Shown: positions 47,850 through 57,240, counted from the stretch's first letter. The stretch is DNA of 64,000 bases from RH-AL1 sp964244495 (GCA_964244495.1 CAXTIU010000002.1:248001-312000), one strand, 5' to 3'. Notes: generated by a model not told the origin, from the letters alone. A program made the numbers and translations.

Positions 47850-48638
47850 ATGTCGATGCTCCAAAACGTCACCTGGTCGTACGCGGTTTCGGGCCTGCTC
47901 GTGGGGGTTCTCGTCGGGATGACGGGCGTGGGGGGCGGCTCGCTCATGACGCCCCTCCTCGTCCTCCTGTTCGGCGTGAACCCGACGACGGCGGTCGGCA
48001 CGGACCTGCTGTTCGCCTGCGTCACGAAAGGCGCGGGAATGACCCTGCATGGTTTTCGCGGCAGCGTGGACTGGCGGATCGTCAGGCGGCTGGCCTACGG
48101 AAGCGTGCCGGCGACCGCGGTGACGGTGTACCTCGTCAGCCAGAACAAGCACGCGCAGCACGGCCACGGCGACATCATCACCACCACGCTCGGGATCGCG
48201 CTGATCCTGACCGCTGTGGGGCTGGTCTTCCGTCGGCAGATCGTCGAGCGCTTCGCGCCTTCCATCGAGGGCCTGGAGGAGCGCACCCGATTGATCCTGA
48301 CGATCACGCTCGGCGCGTTCCTAGGCGTCCTGGTGTCGATCACGTCGGTCGGCGCCGGCGCCATCGGGGTCACCGTCCTGCTGGTGCTCTACCCCAGGCT
48401 GCCGACGCTGAAGATCGTCGGGTCCGACATCGCCCATGCCGTTCCGCTGACGCTCGTGGCGGGCGCCGGCCATTGGCTCTTCGGGTCGGTCGATTTCGCG
48501 ATCCTCGGTTCGCTGCTTGTGGGATCGATCCCCGGCATCGTCATCGGCAGCACCCTGTCGACCCGCGTGCCGGACAGGGTGCTGCGCCCGCTGCTCGCGG
48601 CGACCCTCGCGGTTGTCGGGGTCCGCCTCGCCATGTAA
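47850..48638 (+). CDS. TauE/SafE family sulfite/sulfonate permease
   Basis: A 262-residue protein with about eight membrane helices and the family motif GMTGVGGGSLMTPLL near the start. It repeats in the second half as ITSVGAGAIGVTVLL, reflecting internal duplication. Members export sulfite or organosulfonates or import sulfur compounds. Its position just before cysD and cysN, on the same strand, suggests a role in sulfur assimilation, though 156 bases with a tandem repeat separate them. Confidence 0.88.
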   Translation: MSMLQNVTWSYAVSGLLVGVLVGMTGVGGGSLMTPLLVLLFGVNPTTAVGTDLLFACVTKGAGMTLHGFRGSVDWRIVRRLAYGSVPATAVTVYLVSQNKHAQHGHGDIITTTLGIALILTAVGLVFRRQIVERFAPSIEGLEERTRLILTITLGAFLGVLVSITSVGAGAIGVTVLLVLYPRLPTLKIVGSDIAHAVPLTLVAGAGHWLFGSVDFAILGSLLVGSIPGIVIGSTLSTRVPDRVLRPLLAATLAVVGVRLAM

Positions 48639-48639
48639 G

Positions 48640-48671
48640 CCCTGGCGGCATATAACCCTGGCGGCATGTAA
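48640..48671. repeat. 16-base tandem duplication between tauE/safE and cysD
   Basis: CCCTGGCGGCATATAA (48640-48655) is followed by CCCTGGCGGCATGTAA (48656-48671), differing at one base, directly after the permease stop codon. A third partial copy follows. Confidence 0.8.
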
Positions 48672-48794
48672 GCCCGGCGGCGGATCGCGGTCGCGGCGCC
48701 CGAGCGTGTTCGGATCGCACGCTCGGATGGACGGCGTTCCGCCGGGCTCGCCGCCCACCTTGTCCCGCGACCATCCCTCAAACCCGAAAGTCCG

Positions 48795-49709
48795 ATGGGC
48801 TCTGTGAAAACGCTGCCACCCCACCTCCGCCGGCTCGAAGCCGAAGCGATCTTCATCCTGCGCGAGGTGGCGGCCGAGTTCGAGCGTCCGGTGATGCTCT
48901 ACTCGATCGGCAAGGACTCGAGCGTGATGCTGCACCTCGCGCTGAAGGCCTTCTACCCCGCCGTGCCGCCGTTCCCCCTGCTCCACGTCGACACGACCTG
49001 GAAGTTCAAGGAGATGTACGCGTTCCGCGAGGCCGCCGCGCGCCGGAGCGGGATGAGCCTCGTCGTCCACGTCAACGAGGATGGGGTGCGGCGCGGCATC
49101 TCGCCGATCGCGTCGGGCTCGGCCGTGCACACGCAGGTGATGAAGACGGAGGGGCTGCGCCAGGCCCTCGACAAGGGCGGCTACGACGCGGCCTTCGGCG
49201 GCGCGCGGCGCGACGAGGAGAAGAGCCGCGCCAAGGAGCGGGTGTTCTCGCACCGCTCCGCCGCGCATGCCTGGGACCCGCGCGACCAGCGGCCGGAACT
49301 CTGGAGCCTCTACAACACGCGGCTGCGCCGGGGCGAGTCGATGCGGGTGTTCCCCCTGTCGAACTGGACCGAGTTCGACGTGTGGGACTACATCGCCGCC
49401 GAGGGCATCGACGTGGTGCCGCTTTACTTCGCCAAGCCGCGCCCGGTGGTGTCGCGCGGCGGCTCGCTGCTGATGGTCGACGACGACCGCCTGCCCCTGC
49501 TGCCGGGCGAGGTGCCGCGCATGGAGACCGTGCGCTTCCGCACGCTCGGCTGCTACCCGCTGACCGGGGCGGTGCGCTCGGAGGCGGCCGACCTCGACGC
49601 GGTGATCGCGGAGATGCGATCCTCGACGGTGAGCGAGCGCGAGGGCCGGCTGATCGACCACGACGAATCCGGCTCGATGGAGAAGAAGAAGCGAGAGGGC
49701 TACTTCTGA
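48795..49709 (+). CDS. cysD: sulfate adenylyltransferase subunit 2
   Basis: A 304-residue CysD of the PP-loop ATPase family. Features are MLYSIGKDSSVMLHLALKAF at residue 35, the DTTWKFKEMYAFR stretch, and the C-terminal GRLIDHDESGSMEKKKREGYF, which is the near-invariant CysD tail. It adenylylates sulfate to APS, driven by GTP hydrolysis in CysN. The stop overlaps the cysN ATG by one base (TGATG), so the subunits are co-translated. Confidence 0.97.
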   Translation: MGSVKTLPPHLRRLEAEAIFILREVAAEFERPVMLYSIGKDSSVMLHLALKAFYPAVPPFPLLHVDTTWKFKEMYAFREAAARRSGMSLVVHVNEDGVRRGISPIASGSAVHTQVMKTEGLRQALDKGGYDAAFGGARRDEEKSRAKERVFSHRSAAHAWDPRDQRPELWSLYNTRLRRGESMRVFPLSNWTEFDVWDYIAAEGIDVVPLYFAKPRPVVSRGGSLLMVDDDRLPLLPGEVPRMETVRFRTLGCYPLTGAVRSEAADLDAVIAEMRSSTVSEREGRLIDHDESGSMEKKKREGYF

Positions 49710-51574
49710 TGACGCGCGACGCTCCATCCGATCCGGTCGCGGCGCGGGTCGACGCCAAGCCGACGCTGCGCTTCCTCACCTGCGGCTCGGTCGACGACGG
49801 CAAGTCGACGCTGATCGGCCGGCTCCTGTGGGAACAGAACCTGGTCCTGGACGATCAGCTCGCGGCCTTGGAGCGCGACACGACCAGGCACGGCACCACC
49901 GGCGAGGCGATGGACTTCGCGCTGCTCGTCGACGGCCTGGAGGCCGAGCGCCAGCAGGGCATCACCATCGATGTCGCCTACCGCTACTTCAAGACCGCGC
50001 GGCGGAGCTTCATCGTCGCCGACACGCCCGGGCACGAGCAGTACACCCGCAACATGGCGACCGGCGCCTCCAACGCCGAACTCGCGATCCTGCTCGTCGA
50101 CGCGCGCAAGGGCCTGCTGACGCAGACCCACCGTCACGCGATCATCGCCTCGCTGCTCGGCATCCGCCACGTCGTGCTGGCGGTCAACAAGATCGACCTC
50201 GTCGACTACGACGAGGCGGTGTTCGCCGGCATCGTGGCGGACTTCGCACGGTTCGCCGAACAACTCGATTTCATCGACGTGACGGCGATCCCCCTGTCGG
50301 CGCGCAACGGCGACAACCTTTCGACGAAGAGCCCGCGCACGCCCTGGTATCATGGCCCGGCGCTGGTCGCGCACCTGGAGGCGGTGGAGATCGCCGACGA
50401 TCGCGCCGCCCAGGCGTTCCGCATGCCGGTGCAGTGGATCAACCGGCCGAACCTCGATTTCCGAGGCTTCGTCGGGAGCGTGGCGAGCGGGCGGGTCGCG
50501 GCCGGCGACGCGATCGTCGTGGCCGGCAGCGGGCGGACCACCACCGTCGCCCGCATCGTCACGGCCGACGGCGACAGGGCGTTCGCCGAGGCCGGCGACG
50601 CCGTGACGCTGACGCTCGCCGAGGAGATCGACGTCGCGCGCGGCGACGTCCTCGCCCATCCCAAGGCGCGGCCGGAGGTCGCCGAAGGGTTCGCCGCCAC
50701 CCTGGTGTGGATGGCCGACGAGCCCCTGCGCTTCGGGCGTTCGTACCTCCTCAAGCTCGCGACCCGCACGGTGCCGGCGACGGTGAGCGCGCTCGGCTAT
50801 CGTCTGGACGTCAACAGCTTCGCGCGGGACGAGGCGGCGACGCTGCGGCTGAACGAGGTCGGCCGCGTGACGATCGCGACCGCCGCGCCGCTGGCCTTCG
50901 ACCCCTACGCCGCGAACCGGACGACCGGCGCCTTCATCCTGATCGACCGCGAGAGCAACCGCACCGTCGCCGCCGGCACGGTGGCCGAAGGGCTGCGGCG
51001 CGCCGGCGCCGTCCAGCGCAGAGCGACGGGCGTGACACGCACGGATCGCGCGCGGCTCATGCACCAGCGGCCGGGCGTCGTCTGGTTCACGGGTCCACGC
51101 GACGCGGACACGTCGAGCGTGGCGGCGGAGCTGGAGGTGTCGCTCAACCTCGCGGGGGTGCACACGGCCCTGCTCGACGAGGCGCAGGTCCGACGCGGCT
51201 TGAACAAGGATCTCGGCCCCACCCCGCTCGAGCGGACGGAGGCCCTCCGGCGTGCGGCCGAGATGGCGCGGACGATGACGGACGCGGGCCTCGTCGTGCT
51301 CTGCGCCTTCGCCTCGCCGTCCCGGGCCGAGCGAGCGATGGTGCGCGCCATCCTGCCGCCCGGCGAGTTCGCCGAGGTTCTCGTCGATGGCCCGCCTCCC
51401 GGCCGCTCCGAAGGGGTCGGGTCCGACGAGCCCTACGAGGCGCCGCTCGACCCGGCCGCGATCGTCGGACGCGACGGCGAGACGATCGGGCGCGCCGCCG
51501 AGGCGGTGCGAGAGGCCCTCGTCGGCAACGGCTTCCTCGCCGGCTTCGACGATCTCAGCGACTGGTCGATCTGA
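49709..51574 (+). CDS. cysN: sulfate adenylyltransferase subunit 1 with a degenerate APS-kinase domain
   Basis: A 621-residue protein. Residues 1-440 form the elongation-factor-like GTPase: GSVDDGKST (26-34), DTPGHEQYTRNM and NKID. Residues about 452-621 align with a fused APS kinase (VVWFTG; LLDEAQVRRGLNKDLG), but the P-loop is GPRDADTSS at 462-470 instead of GLSGAGKST. DGDNVR has become DEAQVR, and the lid region is shortened. The kinase half should therefore be inactive. CysDN makes APS; the convergent CysH has the cysteine set of an APS reductase, so PAPS is not needed for assimilation. The end overlaps the cysH end by 20 bases. Confidence 0.93.
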   Translation: MTRDAPSDPVAARVDAKPTLRFLTCGSVDDGKSTLIGRLLWEQNLVLDDQLAALERDTTRHGTTGEAMDFALLVDGLEAERQQGITIDVAYRYFKTARRSFIVADTPGHEQYTRNMATGASNAELAILLVDARKGLLTQTHRHAIIASLLGIRHVVLAVNKIDLVDYDEAVFAGIVADFARFAEQLDFIDVTAIPLSARNGDNLSTKSPRTPWYHGPALVAHLEAVEIADDRAAQAFRMPVQWINRPNLDFRGFVGSVASGRVAAGDAIVVAGSGRTTTVARIVTADGDRAFAEAGDAVTLTLAEEIDVARGDVLAHPKARPEVAEGFAATLVWMADEPLRFGRSYLLKLATRTVPATVSALGYRLDVNSFARDEAATLRLNEVGRVTIATAAPLAFDPYAANRTTGAFILIDRESNRTVAAGTVAEGLRRAGAVQRRATGVTRTDRARLMHQRPGVVWFTGPRDADTSSVAAELEVSLNLAGVHTALLDEAQVRRGLNKDLGPTPLERTEALRRAAEMARTMTDAGLVVLCAFASPSRAERAMVRAILPPGEFAEVLVDGPPPGRSEGVGSDEPYEAPLDPAAIVGRDGETIGRAAEAVREALVGNGFLAGFDDLSDWSI

Positions 51575-52382
51575 ACGGGTCGTCGCCCGGGCGCTCGAAG
51601 ATCGCCGCCTCCTCACCCGGCGCGACTTGGCCCGGCGCGACTTGGCCCAGAGCGGCGCGGGCCTCCGGCCGACCGAGGTGCAGGCCGCATTCCTTCTTGT
51701 CCTCGCGCTCCCACCACCAGCGTCCGGCTCGTTCGTCCTCGCCGACGCGCACCGCCCGCGTGCAGGGCGCGCAGCCGATGGAGGGAAAGCCCCTGTCGTG
51801 CAGCACGTTGTAGGGCACCGCGTTGCCGCTCACGTAGGCGTCGACGGCGGCGCGGGTCCAGTCGGCGAGGGGATTGACCTTGATGAGGCCGCGGGCGTCG
51901 TCGGCCTCGGCGAGTGGCGTATCGGCGCGCGCGGTCGACTGGCCGGCCCGCAGCCCGGTCAGCCAGGCGGTCGCGCCGTCGAGGGCGCGGGCGAGGGGAT
52001 CGACCTTGCGGAAGCCGCAGCAGGCCTGCCGCGCGGCGACCGACCGCCGGAAGCCGTTGATGCCCTCGCGCGCGACGAAATCCTCCTCCGCTTCGCGATC
52101 CGGCGCGTAGGCGCGGATGCGGATCCCGTAGGCGTCCTCCGTTTCCGCCCATGCGTCGTACGTCTCGGGAAACAGCCGTCCGGTGTCCAGCGTGACGATC
52201 TCGACGCGCGTGTCGGCCTCCGCGACGGCGTGGGTCAGCACCTGATCCTCGATGCCCAGGCTGGTGGTGAACACGAGGCGGCCCGGCACGCGTGCCGCGA
52301 CGAGGCGGACGCGTTCGACCAGGGAAAGCGACGCCATCGCGGTAGCGAGGGTCTCGGCAGCTTCAAGCAAGGTCGAACTCAT
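51555..52382 (-). CDS. cysH: adenylyl-sulfate (APS) reductase, CysH family
   Basis: A 275-residue CysH. The iron-sulfur cysteine pairs CC (121-122) and CxxC (204 and 207, GCAPCTR), diagnostic of APS rather than PAPS reductases, are present along with the catalytic cysteine in ECGLHLG (232). It reduces APS to sulfite with thioredoxin. A 15-base tandem duplication near the 3' end (51616-51645) codes GQVAPGQVAPG. The start at 52382 was chosen at the family N-terminus. It is convergent with cysN instead of sharing its operon. Confidence 0.92.
   Translation of the reverse strand: MSSTLLEAAETLATAMASLSLVERVRLVAARVPGRLVFTTSLGIEDQVLTHAVAEADTRVEIVTLDTGRLFPETYDAWAETEDAYGIRIRAYAPDREAEEDFVAREGINGFRRSVAARQACCGFRKVDPLARALDGATAWLTGLRAGQSTARADTPLAEADDARGLIKVNPLADWTRAAVDAYVSGNAVPYNVLHDRGFPSIGCAPCTRAVRVGEDERAGRWWWEREDKKECGLHLGRPEARAALGQVAPGQVAPGEEAAIFERPGDDPFRSTSR
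51616..51645. repeat. 15-base tandem duplication in cysH
   Basis: CCCGGCGCGACTTGG occurs twice in tandem (51616-51630 and 51631-51645), adding one in-frame five-residue repeat (GQVAP) to the CysH tail beyond the catalytic region. Confidence 0.88.
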
Positions 52383-52579
52383 CGGCCGGTGTGAGCGAGC
52401 AGTTGATGTGACGCGGCGCGGCCAGGGACACAATATCCGCCGCGTAGAAACTTCCTGCGAAAAGCCGGGGTTCAGCGGCACGTTCTCCTTCCCCATCAAG
52501 TCCGGGCGCGGCGAGGCCCGAGCGGCGGCCGTTGATGGCCTGAAGCTTGCTGTCGCGTCGCTCGAACGGGGAGCCGGGC

Positions 52580-54223
52580 ATGCACGACGTCGTGGAAACG
52601 TCCTTCACGAAGGACGAGATGAAGATCATCGCGGCGTCCTGCATCGGGACCGTCTTCGAGTGGTACGACTTCATCCTGTTCGGCGCGATCGCGCCCATCG
52701 TGGGACGGCTGTTCTTCTCGAAGGCCGACCCGACCACCGGGTTGATCTTCGCGCTCCTCGCCTTCTCGGCCGGCTTCATCGTCCGGCCCTTCGGCGCCCT
52801 GGTGTTCGGGCGCATCGGCGACCTGATCGGCCGGAAGTACACGTTTCTCGTGACGATCCTGATCATGGGCCTCGCCACTTTCGTCGTGGGGCTCCTGCCG
52901 ACCTACGACACGATCGGCATCGCGGCGCCCATCATCCTCGTCACCGTGCGCATGCTGCAGGGCCTCGCGATCGGTGGGGAGTACGGCGGGGCCGCCGTCT
53001 TCGTCGCCGAGCATTCGCTGCCGCGCCATCGCGGGGCGACCACCGCGTGGATCCAGACCACGGGGACGCTCGGCTTCGTCATGGCCCTCTTCACGATCCT
53101 GGTGACGCGGACGGCGACCGGCGAGGCCGCCTTCGCCGCCTGGGGATGGCGCATCCCGTTCCTGATCTCGCTCGCCCTGCTGGCCGTCTCGGTCTGGATG
53201 CGCCTGACGATGCGCGAGTCGCCCGTCTTCCTGAAGATGAAGGCCGAAGGCGGCACGTCGCGCGCCCCGCTCACCGAAGCGTTCGCGCGGTGGGACAACC
53301 TCAGGACGGTCCTGCTCGCCTTCGCGCTCAGCGCCGGCTTCGGCGTCATATGGTACACGTCGCAGTTCTACACGCTCGTCTTCCTGACGCAGACGCTGAA
53401 GGTCGATGGCGTCACGGCCAACATCGTCGTGATGCTCGCGCTGCTCTTCGCGACGCCGTTCTTCGTCGTGTTCGGCTGGCTGTCCGACAAGGTCGGCCGC
53501 AAGCCCGTGATCCTGACCGGCATCCTGCTCGGGGCGCTCGCGTTCTTCCCCGGCTTCAAGGCGCTGACCCACTTCGGCAACCCGGCCCTGGAGCGGGCGC
53601 TGCGCGGTTCGCCCGTCACGGTGATCGCCGATCCCAAGGATTGCCATTTCCAGTTCAACCTGACGGGAACCTCCAAATTCACATCGTCCTGCGATGTCGC
53701 CACGGCCCAGCTCGTGGCGGCCTCGGTCGGCTACACCAGCGTGGACGGCGCAGCCGGCTCGGCCGCGGTCGTGAGGATCGGCGGCAAGGACATCACGGCG
53801 CCGAGCGTGTCCGGCCTCGCGCCGGCGCAGGCGAAGAAGGCGACCGACGACTTCGCGAAGCAGGTCCGCTCGGGGGTCCAGGCCGCCGGCTACCCCTCGT
53901 CCGCGCCCACCAACAGCAACGCGGTGATGCTGACGCTCATCGTGTTCCTCCTGGTGTTCTGCCTCGCCGTCGCCTACGGCCCGGTTCCCGCCTACCTCGT
54001 CGAGCTCTTCCCCGCGCGCATCCGCTACTCGTCGCTGTCCCTGCCCTACCACCTGGGGACCGGATGGTTCGGCGGCCTCGTTCCCACGATCGCCGTCGCG
54101 ATGGTCGCGTCGGAAGGCGACATTTATTTCGGGCTGTGGTTTCCCGTCGCGGTGGCGCTATGTGCCGTCGTCATCGGCGTCGTGCTCCTCCCCAACCGAC
54201 GAAACGTCGACATCAGCCGATAG
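52580..54223 (+). CDS. MFS transporter, metabolite:H+ symporter (MHS) type
   Basis: A 547-residue major facilitator with the MHS opening GTVFEWYDFILFGAIAP and the loop GRIGDLIGRKYTFL. It is longer than typical MHS proteins (about 440) because of a roughly 120-residue soluble insert between about residues 345 and 460, before the last helices; a subset of the family has this. Likely substrates are small carboxylates such as shikimate, ketoglutarate or betaine-like solutes. The ATG at 52580 aligns with the family N-terminus. A cupin gene follows after 38 bases. Confidence 0.9.
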   Translation: MHDVVETSFTKDEMKIIAASCIGTVFEWYDFILFGAIAPIVGRLFFSKADPTTGLIFALLAFSAGFIVRPFGALVFGRIGDLIGRKYTFLVTILIMGLATFVVGLLPTYDTIGIAAPIILVTVRMLQGLAIGGEYGGAAVFVAEHSLPRHRGATTAWIQTTGTLGFVMALFTILVTRTATGEAAFAAWGWRIPFLISLALLAVSVWMRLTMRESPVFLKMKAEGGTSRAPLTEAFARWDNLRTVLLAFALSAGFGVIWYTSQFYTLVFLTQTLKVDGVTANIVVMLALLFATPFFVVFGWLSDKVGRKPVILTGILLGALAFFPGFKALTHFGNPALERALRGSPVTVIADPKDCHFQFNLTGTSKFTSSCDVATAQLVAASVGYTSVDGAAGSAAVVRIGGKDITAPSVSGLAPAQAKKATDDFAKQVRSGVQAAGYPSSAPTNSNAVMLTLIVFLLVFCLAVAYGPVPAYLVELFPARIRYSSLSLPYHLGTGWFGGLVPTIAVAMVASEGDIYFGLWFPVAVALCAVVIGVVLLPNRRNVDISR

Positions 54224-54261
54224 AAGCCCCCACCGATGGATGGCCTGAAAGGATCGCCGCC

Positions 54262-54687
54262 GTGAACCCTCGTGAACTCGCCGTCGACCCCAACGCGGTC
54301 GAAACCATCATGTCGGACTGGGTGACCGCCAAGGTGCTGTGCGATCCGAAGGTCACGGGCAGCTCGATGAGCGCGGTCGCCTTGTTCTTCGATCCGGGCC
54401 AGGGCCATGCGCGCCACAACCACCCCGAGAACGAGCAGTTCATTTACGTCATCTCGGGCGAGGGCGAGATGATGATCGAATTCGAGGAAGGCGAGCCGGT
54501 CACGCAGCGGATCAAGGCCGGCAGCCTCGTCTTCATCCCGAAGGGCGCCTACCATTCGACGTTCTGCAGCGGGTGGGAGCCGATCCGCATCCTCGCCATC
54601 TACAATCCGCCGGGTCCCGAGGCGTCCATGCGCGACTCGCCGGAGTTCAAGGTGGTGCCGCACTTCCAATCGCCGTCGAGGCTGTGA
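54262..54687 (+). CDS. cupin domain protein
   Basis: A 141-residue single-domain cupin. Motif 1 is HARHNHPENEQFIYVISGEG with two His and a Glu for metal binding, and motif 2 is around FIPKGAYHSTFCSG. It starts at GTG 54262 with AAAGGA upstream. It may be a small isomerase, a dioxygenase or a sensor. It is probably co-transcribed with the MHS transporter, so it may handle the same solute. The substrate is unknown. Confidence 0.82.
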   Translation: MNPRELAVDPNAVETIMSDWVTAKVLCDPKVTGSSMSAVALFFDPGQGHARHNHPENEQFIYVISGEGEMMIEFEEGEPVTQRIKAGSLVFIPKGAYHSTFCSGWEPIRILAIYNPPGPEASMRDSPEFKVVPHFQSPSRL

Positions 54688-54742
54688 CGGCGTGACGATC
54701 CCGCCATCGTGACAGGCCTCCCGCGCCGACCGGCCGAAGCGT

Positions 54743-55516
54743 CTACAGCCCGTGCCGCTCGGCGTGGAAGCGCTCGAGGAAGGCGGTGAGCCTCGGGTTC
54801 TCAGGCCGCCTCACGATCGCGTCCGGTGTCCCGATGGCGGCCAGCACGCCGTCGTTCATGAAACCGACCCGGTTCGACACGTCGGCGGCGAAAGCCATCT
54901 CGTGGGTGACCAGCACCATGGTCGTGCCATCGGCGGCGAGCGTGCGGATCACCGACAGAACCTCGCCGACCAACTCCGGGTCGAGGGCCGAGGTGACCTC
55001 GTCGAGCAGCATCACGGCGGGCCGCATGGCGAGCGCCCTCGCGATCGCGACCCGCTGCTTCTGTCCACCGGACAGCCGGCTCGGGTAGGCCTTGTCCGCC
55101 AGGCCGACCTTCGCCAGCAGGTCGAGGGCGAGTTCCCTCGCCTCGGCCTTCGCCATCCCCTTCACCTGCGTCGGTCCCTCGGTCACGTTGCCGAGCACGG
55201 TCTTGTGGGCGAACAGGTTGAAGTGCTGGAACACCATGCCGACGTCGCGGCGCAGCGCCGACAGCCGCGCGTCGCCGGCACGCGGCTGGTCCGGTCCGAA
55301 CACGAAGGCGTGGCCACCGACGACGAGTTCGCCGGCCTCCGGCACCTCCAGCAGGTTCAGGCAGCGCAGGAAGGTCGACTTGCCCGACCCGCTGGCGCCG
55401 ATCAGCGTCACCACCTCGCCGCGCGCCACGTCGAGCGAGACGCCCTTCAGCACCGCGACGCGGCCGAAGGATTTGTGGACCGCCGCCGCGCTGAGCGTTG
55501 GCCGCCCACCCGTCAC
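54743..55516 (-). CDS. polar amino acid ABC transporter ATP-binding protein
   Basis: A 257-residue ATPase of the HisP/GlnQ class. Walker A is GASGSGKSTFLRCLN, the Q-loop follows in VGMVFQHFNLFAHKTVLGNV, the signature is LSGGQKQRVAIARAL, and Walker B is VMLLDEVTSALDPEL. It starts at GTG 55516, overlapping the permease stop (GTGA). It powers uptake with the permease and binding protein immediately upstream. The three genes form one minus-strand operon. Confidence 0.95.
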   Translation of the reverse strand: MTGGRPTLSAAAVHKSFGRVAVLKGVSLDVARGEVVTLIGASGSGKSTFLRCLNLLEVPEAGELVVGGHAFVFGPDQPRAGDARLSALRRDVGMVFQHFNLFAHKTVLGNVTEGPTQVKGMAKAEARELALDLLAKVGLADKAYPSRLSGGQKQRVAIARALAMRPAVMLLDEVTSALDPELVGEVLSVIRTLAADGTTMVLVTHEMAFAADVSNRVGFMNDGVLAAIGTPDAIVRRPENPRLTAFLERFHAERHGL

Positions 55517-56175
55517 AGGTGCGCGCCGAGGCGGCGCTCGAGCTGGTCGGCCAGCAGCGTCAAAGGGAACAGCACGGCGAAGTACAGGAGCGCGATGGCC
55601 GTGTAGACTTCGAGCGGCCGGAAGCTCGCCGCCGTGACGACGGTGCCCTGGTAAAGGAGGTCGCCGACGGCGACGACCGAAACGAGGGAGGTGTTCTTCA
55701 GCTGCAGGATCGTCTGGTTGCTGAAGGACGGGATCATCACCTGCACGGCCTGCGGCAGCACGATCCGGCGGAAGATGCGGCCGCCGCGCATCCCGATGGC
55801 GCGACCCGCCTCCCACTGCCCCTTGTCGATGGCCTCGATGCCGCCGCGGAAGATTTCCGCGTAGAAGGCGCCGGCGTAGAGGGACAGGGTGAGGAAGCAG
55901 GCGGCGCCGGCCGACATGTCCACCCCGATCAGCACGGGGAGCGCGTAATACATCCAGACCAGCTGCACCAGGAGCGGCGTGCAGCGGAACACCTCGATGT
56001 AGGCGCGCAGCGGCATCGAGAGCCAGCGCGGCCCGATCGTGCGCAGCACGCCGACGGCGAGGCCGATCATCAGCCCGACGATCACGGTGGCGAGCGTGTA
56101 CAGGAGCGTGACGCCGAGCCCTTGCCAGATCAGACCGGTGTAGGGCCGCAGCGCTGCGAAGTCCCACGCGTACAT
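55513..56175 (-). CDS. polar amino acid ABC transporter permease (HisM/GlnP type)
   Basis: A 220-residue permease with a TM1 segment GLGVTLLYTLATVIVGLMIG, the EAA motif around EAGRAIGMRGGRIFRRIVLP, and the typical YVEVFRCTPLLVQL-like segment (AYIEVFRCTPLLVQLVWMYY). These permeases act as homodimers or with a sister; only one permease gene is present, so a homodimer is likely. The gap to the binding-protein gene is 13 bases. Confidence 0.94.
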   Translation of the reverse strand: MYAWDFAALRPYTGLIWQGLGVTLLYTLATVIVGLMIGLAVGVLRTIGPRWLSMPLRAYIEVFRCTPLLVQLVWMYYALPVLIGVDMSAGAACFLTLSLYAGAFYAEIFRGGIEAIDKGQWEAGRAIGMRGGRIFRRIVLPQAVQVMIPSFSNQTILQLKNTSLVSVVAVGDLLYQGTVVTAASFRPLEVYTAIALLYFAVLFPLTLLADQLERRLGAHL

Positions 56176-56188
56176 CGTGGGGGCGTCC

Positions 56189-57028
56189 TCAGAACTGCAC
56201 TTCGGCCGGGATGTCGGCGACGGTCAGCCCCTGCGCCGCGAAGCCGTTGATCATCCACTCGCGCGTCTGGCCGAGCGAGCGGTTGTAGTCGGCCCAGGCG
56301 CTGAGGAAGTCCTTGAAGCGGCGGTCCGGCTCGGCGCGCAGCCCGAGGTTGGTCGGCAGGGTCAGCACCGGGCGCGGGATCGCGAGCGTCCCGAGGTTGG
56401 GGTTCTTCTTCATCGTCGAGATCGCCAGCACCGCCAGCGAAACGTTGTAGTCCGCCCGGCCGGTGGCGACCGCGAGGATCGCCTCGTCGCGGGTCTTGAA
56501 GCCGAGGACCTCGGCCTTCGACAGGTAGCGCCGGGCGATCATCTCGTGGCTCGACCCGATATCAACCGCGACCTTGACGCCCGGCACGTCGATCGAGGCC
56601 CAGGTTTCGGGCCTGGGCAGGCCCTTCCTGGCGATCACCGTGAAGGAATGGACGAGGATCGGCGTCGAGAAGTCGATCACCAGGGCGCGCTCCGGCGTCG
56701 GGTTCACGGCGAAGGCGAGGTCGATCTTGCCCGCCTGGAGGTCGAGGATCTGATTGCCCCAGGTCGATTCCACGAGGCCGACCTTGGCGCCGAGCTTGCC
56801 CGCGATGTCGTTCGCCATGTCGATGCAGGCACCCGACCACTGGCCCGACGCGAGATCCTTGTGGAAGTAGGGCTCCTGCCCCACGATCACCGCCGTGCGC
56901 AGCACCTTGCTGCCCCTGACGCGATCCAGCGTCGTGCCCGCCGCGTCGGCGGCGGCCGGTCCGGGTCGGGCGATGGCGAGCGCCCCCCCGGCGAGGGCCA
57001 GCGCGGCGAACGTATCCCTGCGATTCAT
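56189..57028 (-). CDS. amino acid ABC transporter substrate-binding protein
   Basis: A 279-residue periplasmic type II binding protein of the glutamine/histidine class. The N-terminus MNRRDTFAALALAGGALA has a twin-arginine pattern and a hydrophobic core, suggesting Tat export. The mature part has VGLVESTWGNQILDLQAGKI and DLAFAVNPTPERALVIDFS. The start at 57028 has GAGG six bases away. First gene of the three-gene importer operon. The ligand is unknown, probably a polar or acidic amino acid. Confidence 0.92.
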   Translation of the reverse strand: MNRRDTFAALALAGGALAIARPGPAAADAAGTTLDRVRGSKVLRTAVIVGQEPYFHKDLASGQWSGACIDMANDIAGKLGAKVGLVESTWGNQILDLQAGKIDLAFAVNPTPERALVIDFSTPILVHSFTVIARKGLPRPETWASIDVPGVKVAVDIGSSHEMIARRYLSKAEVLGFKTRDEAILAVATGRADYNVSLAVLAISTMKKNPNLGTLAIPRPVLTLPTNLGLRAEPDRRFKDFLSAWADYNRSLGQTREWMINGFAAQGLTVADIPAEVQF

Positions 57029-57240
57029 GGCTGACCTCGGCTCGATCCGGCGGACGGTTCCCGCGACGCGCGTCGCGCGCGGCAAACTTCCCGCATTCGG
57101 GCCGGATTGCAACACGGCCCGCCGGGGGAAAGCTGGTTTGGCGTTCTTTTCGTCTCGATGCCGTCCGCTTAAGCAGCTCGACGCGCGCCGCACCCGTCGG
57201 AGGCCCGGGAACGGGGCGGCCAGCCCCGACCGGCGCGGTC

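Noticed and set aside
56785..56800. Sigma-54-like sequence TGGCGCC-N4-TTGCC on the plus strand
   Set aside because: It lies inside the binding-protein coding region, antisense to it, departs from consensus at two places and has no gene downstream in the right direction.
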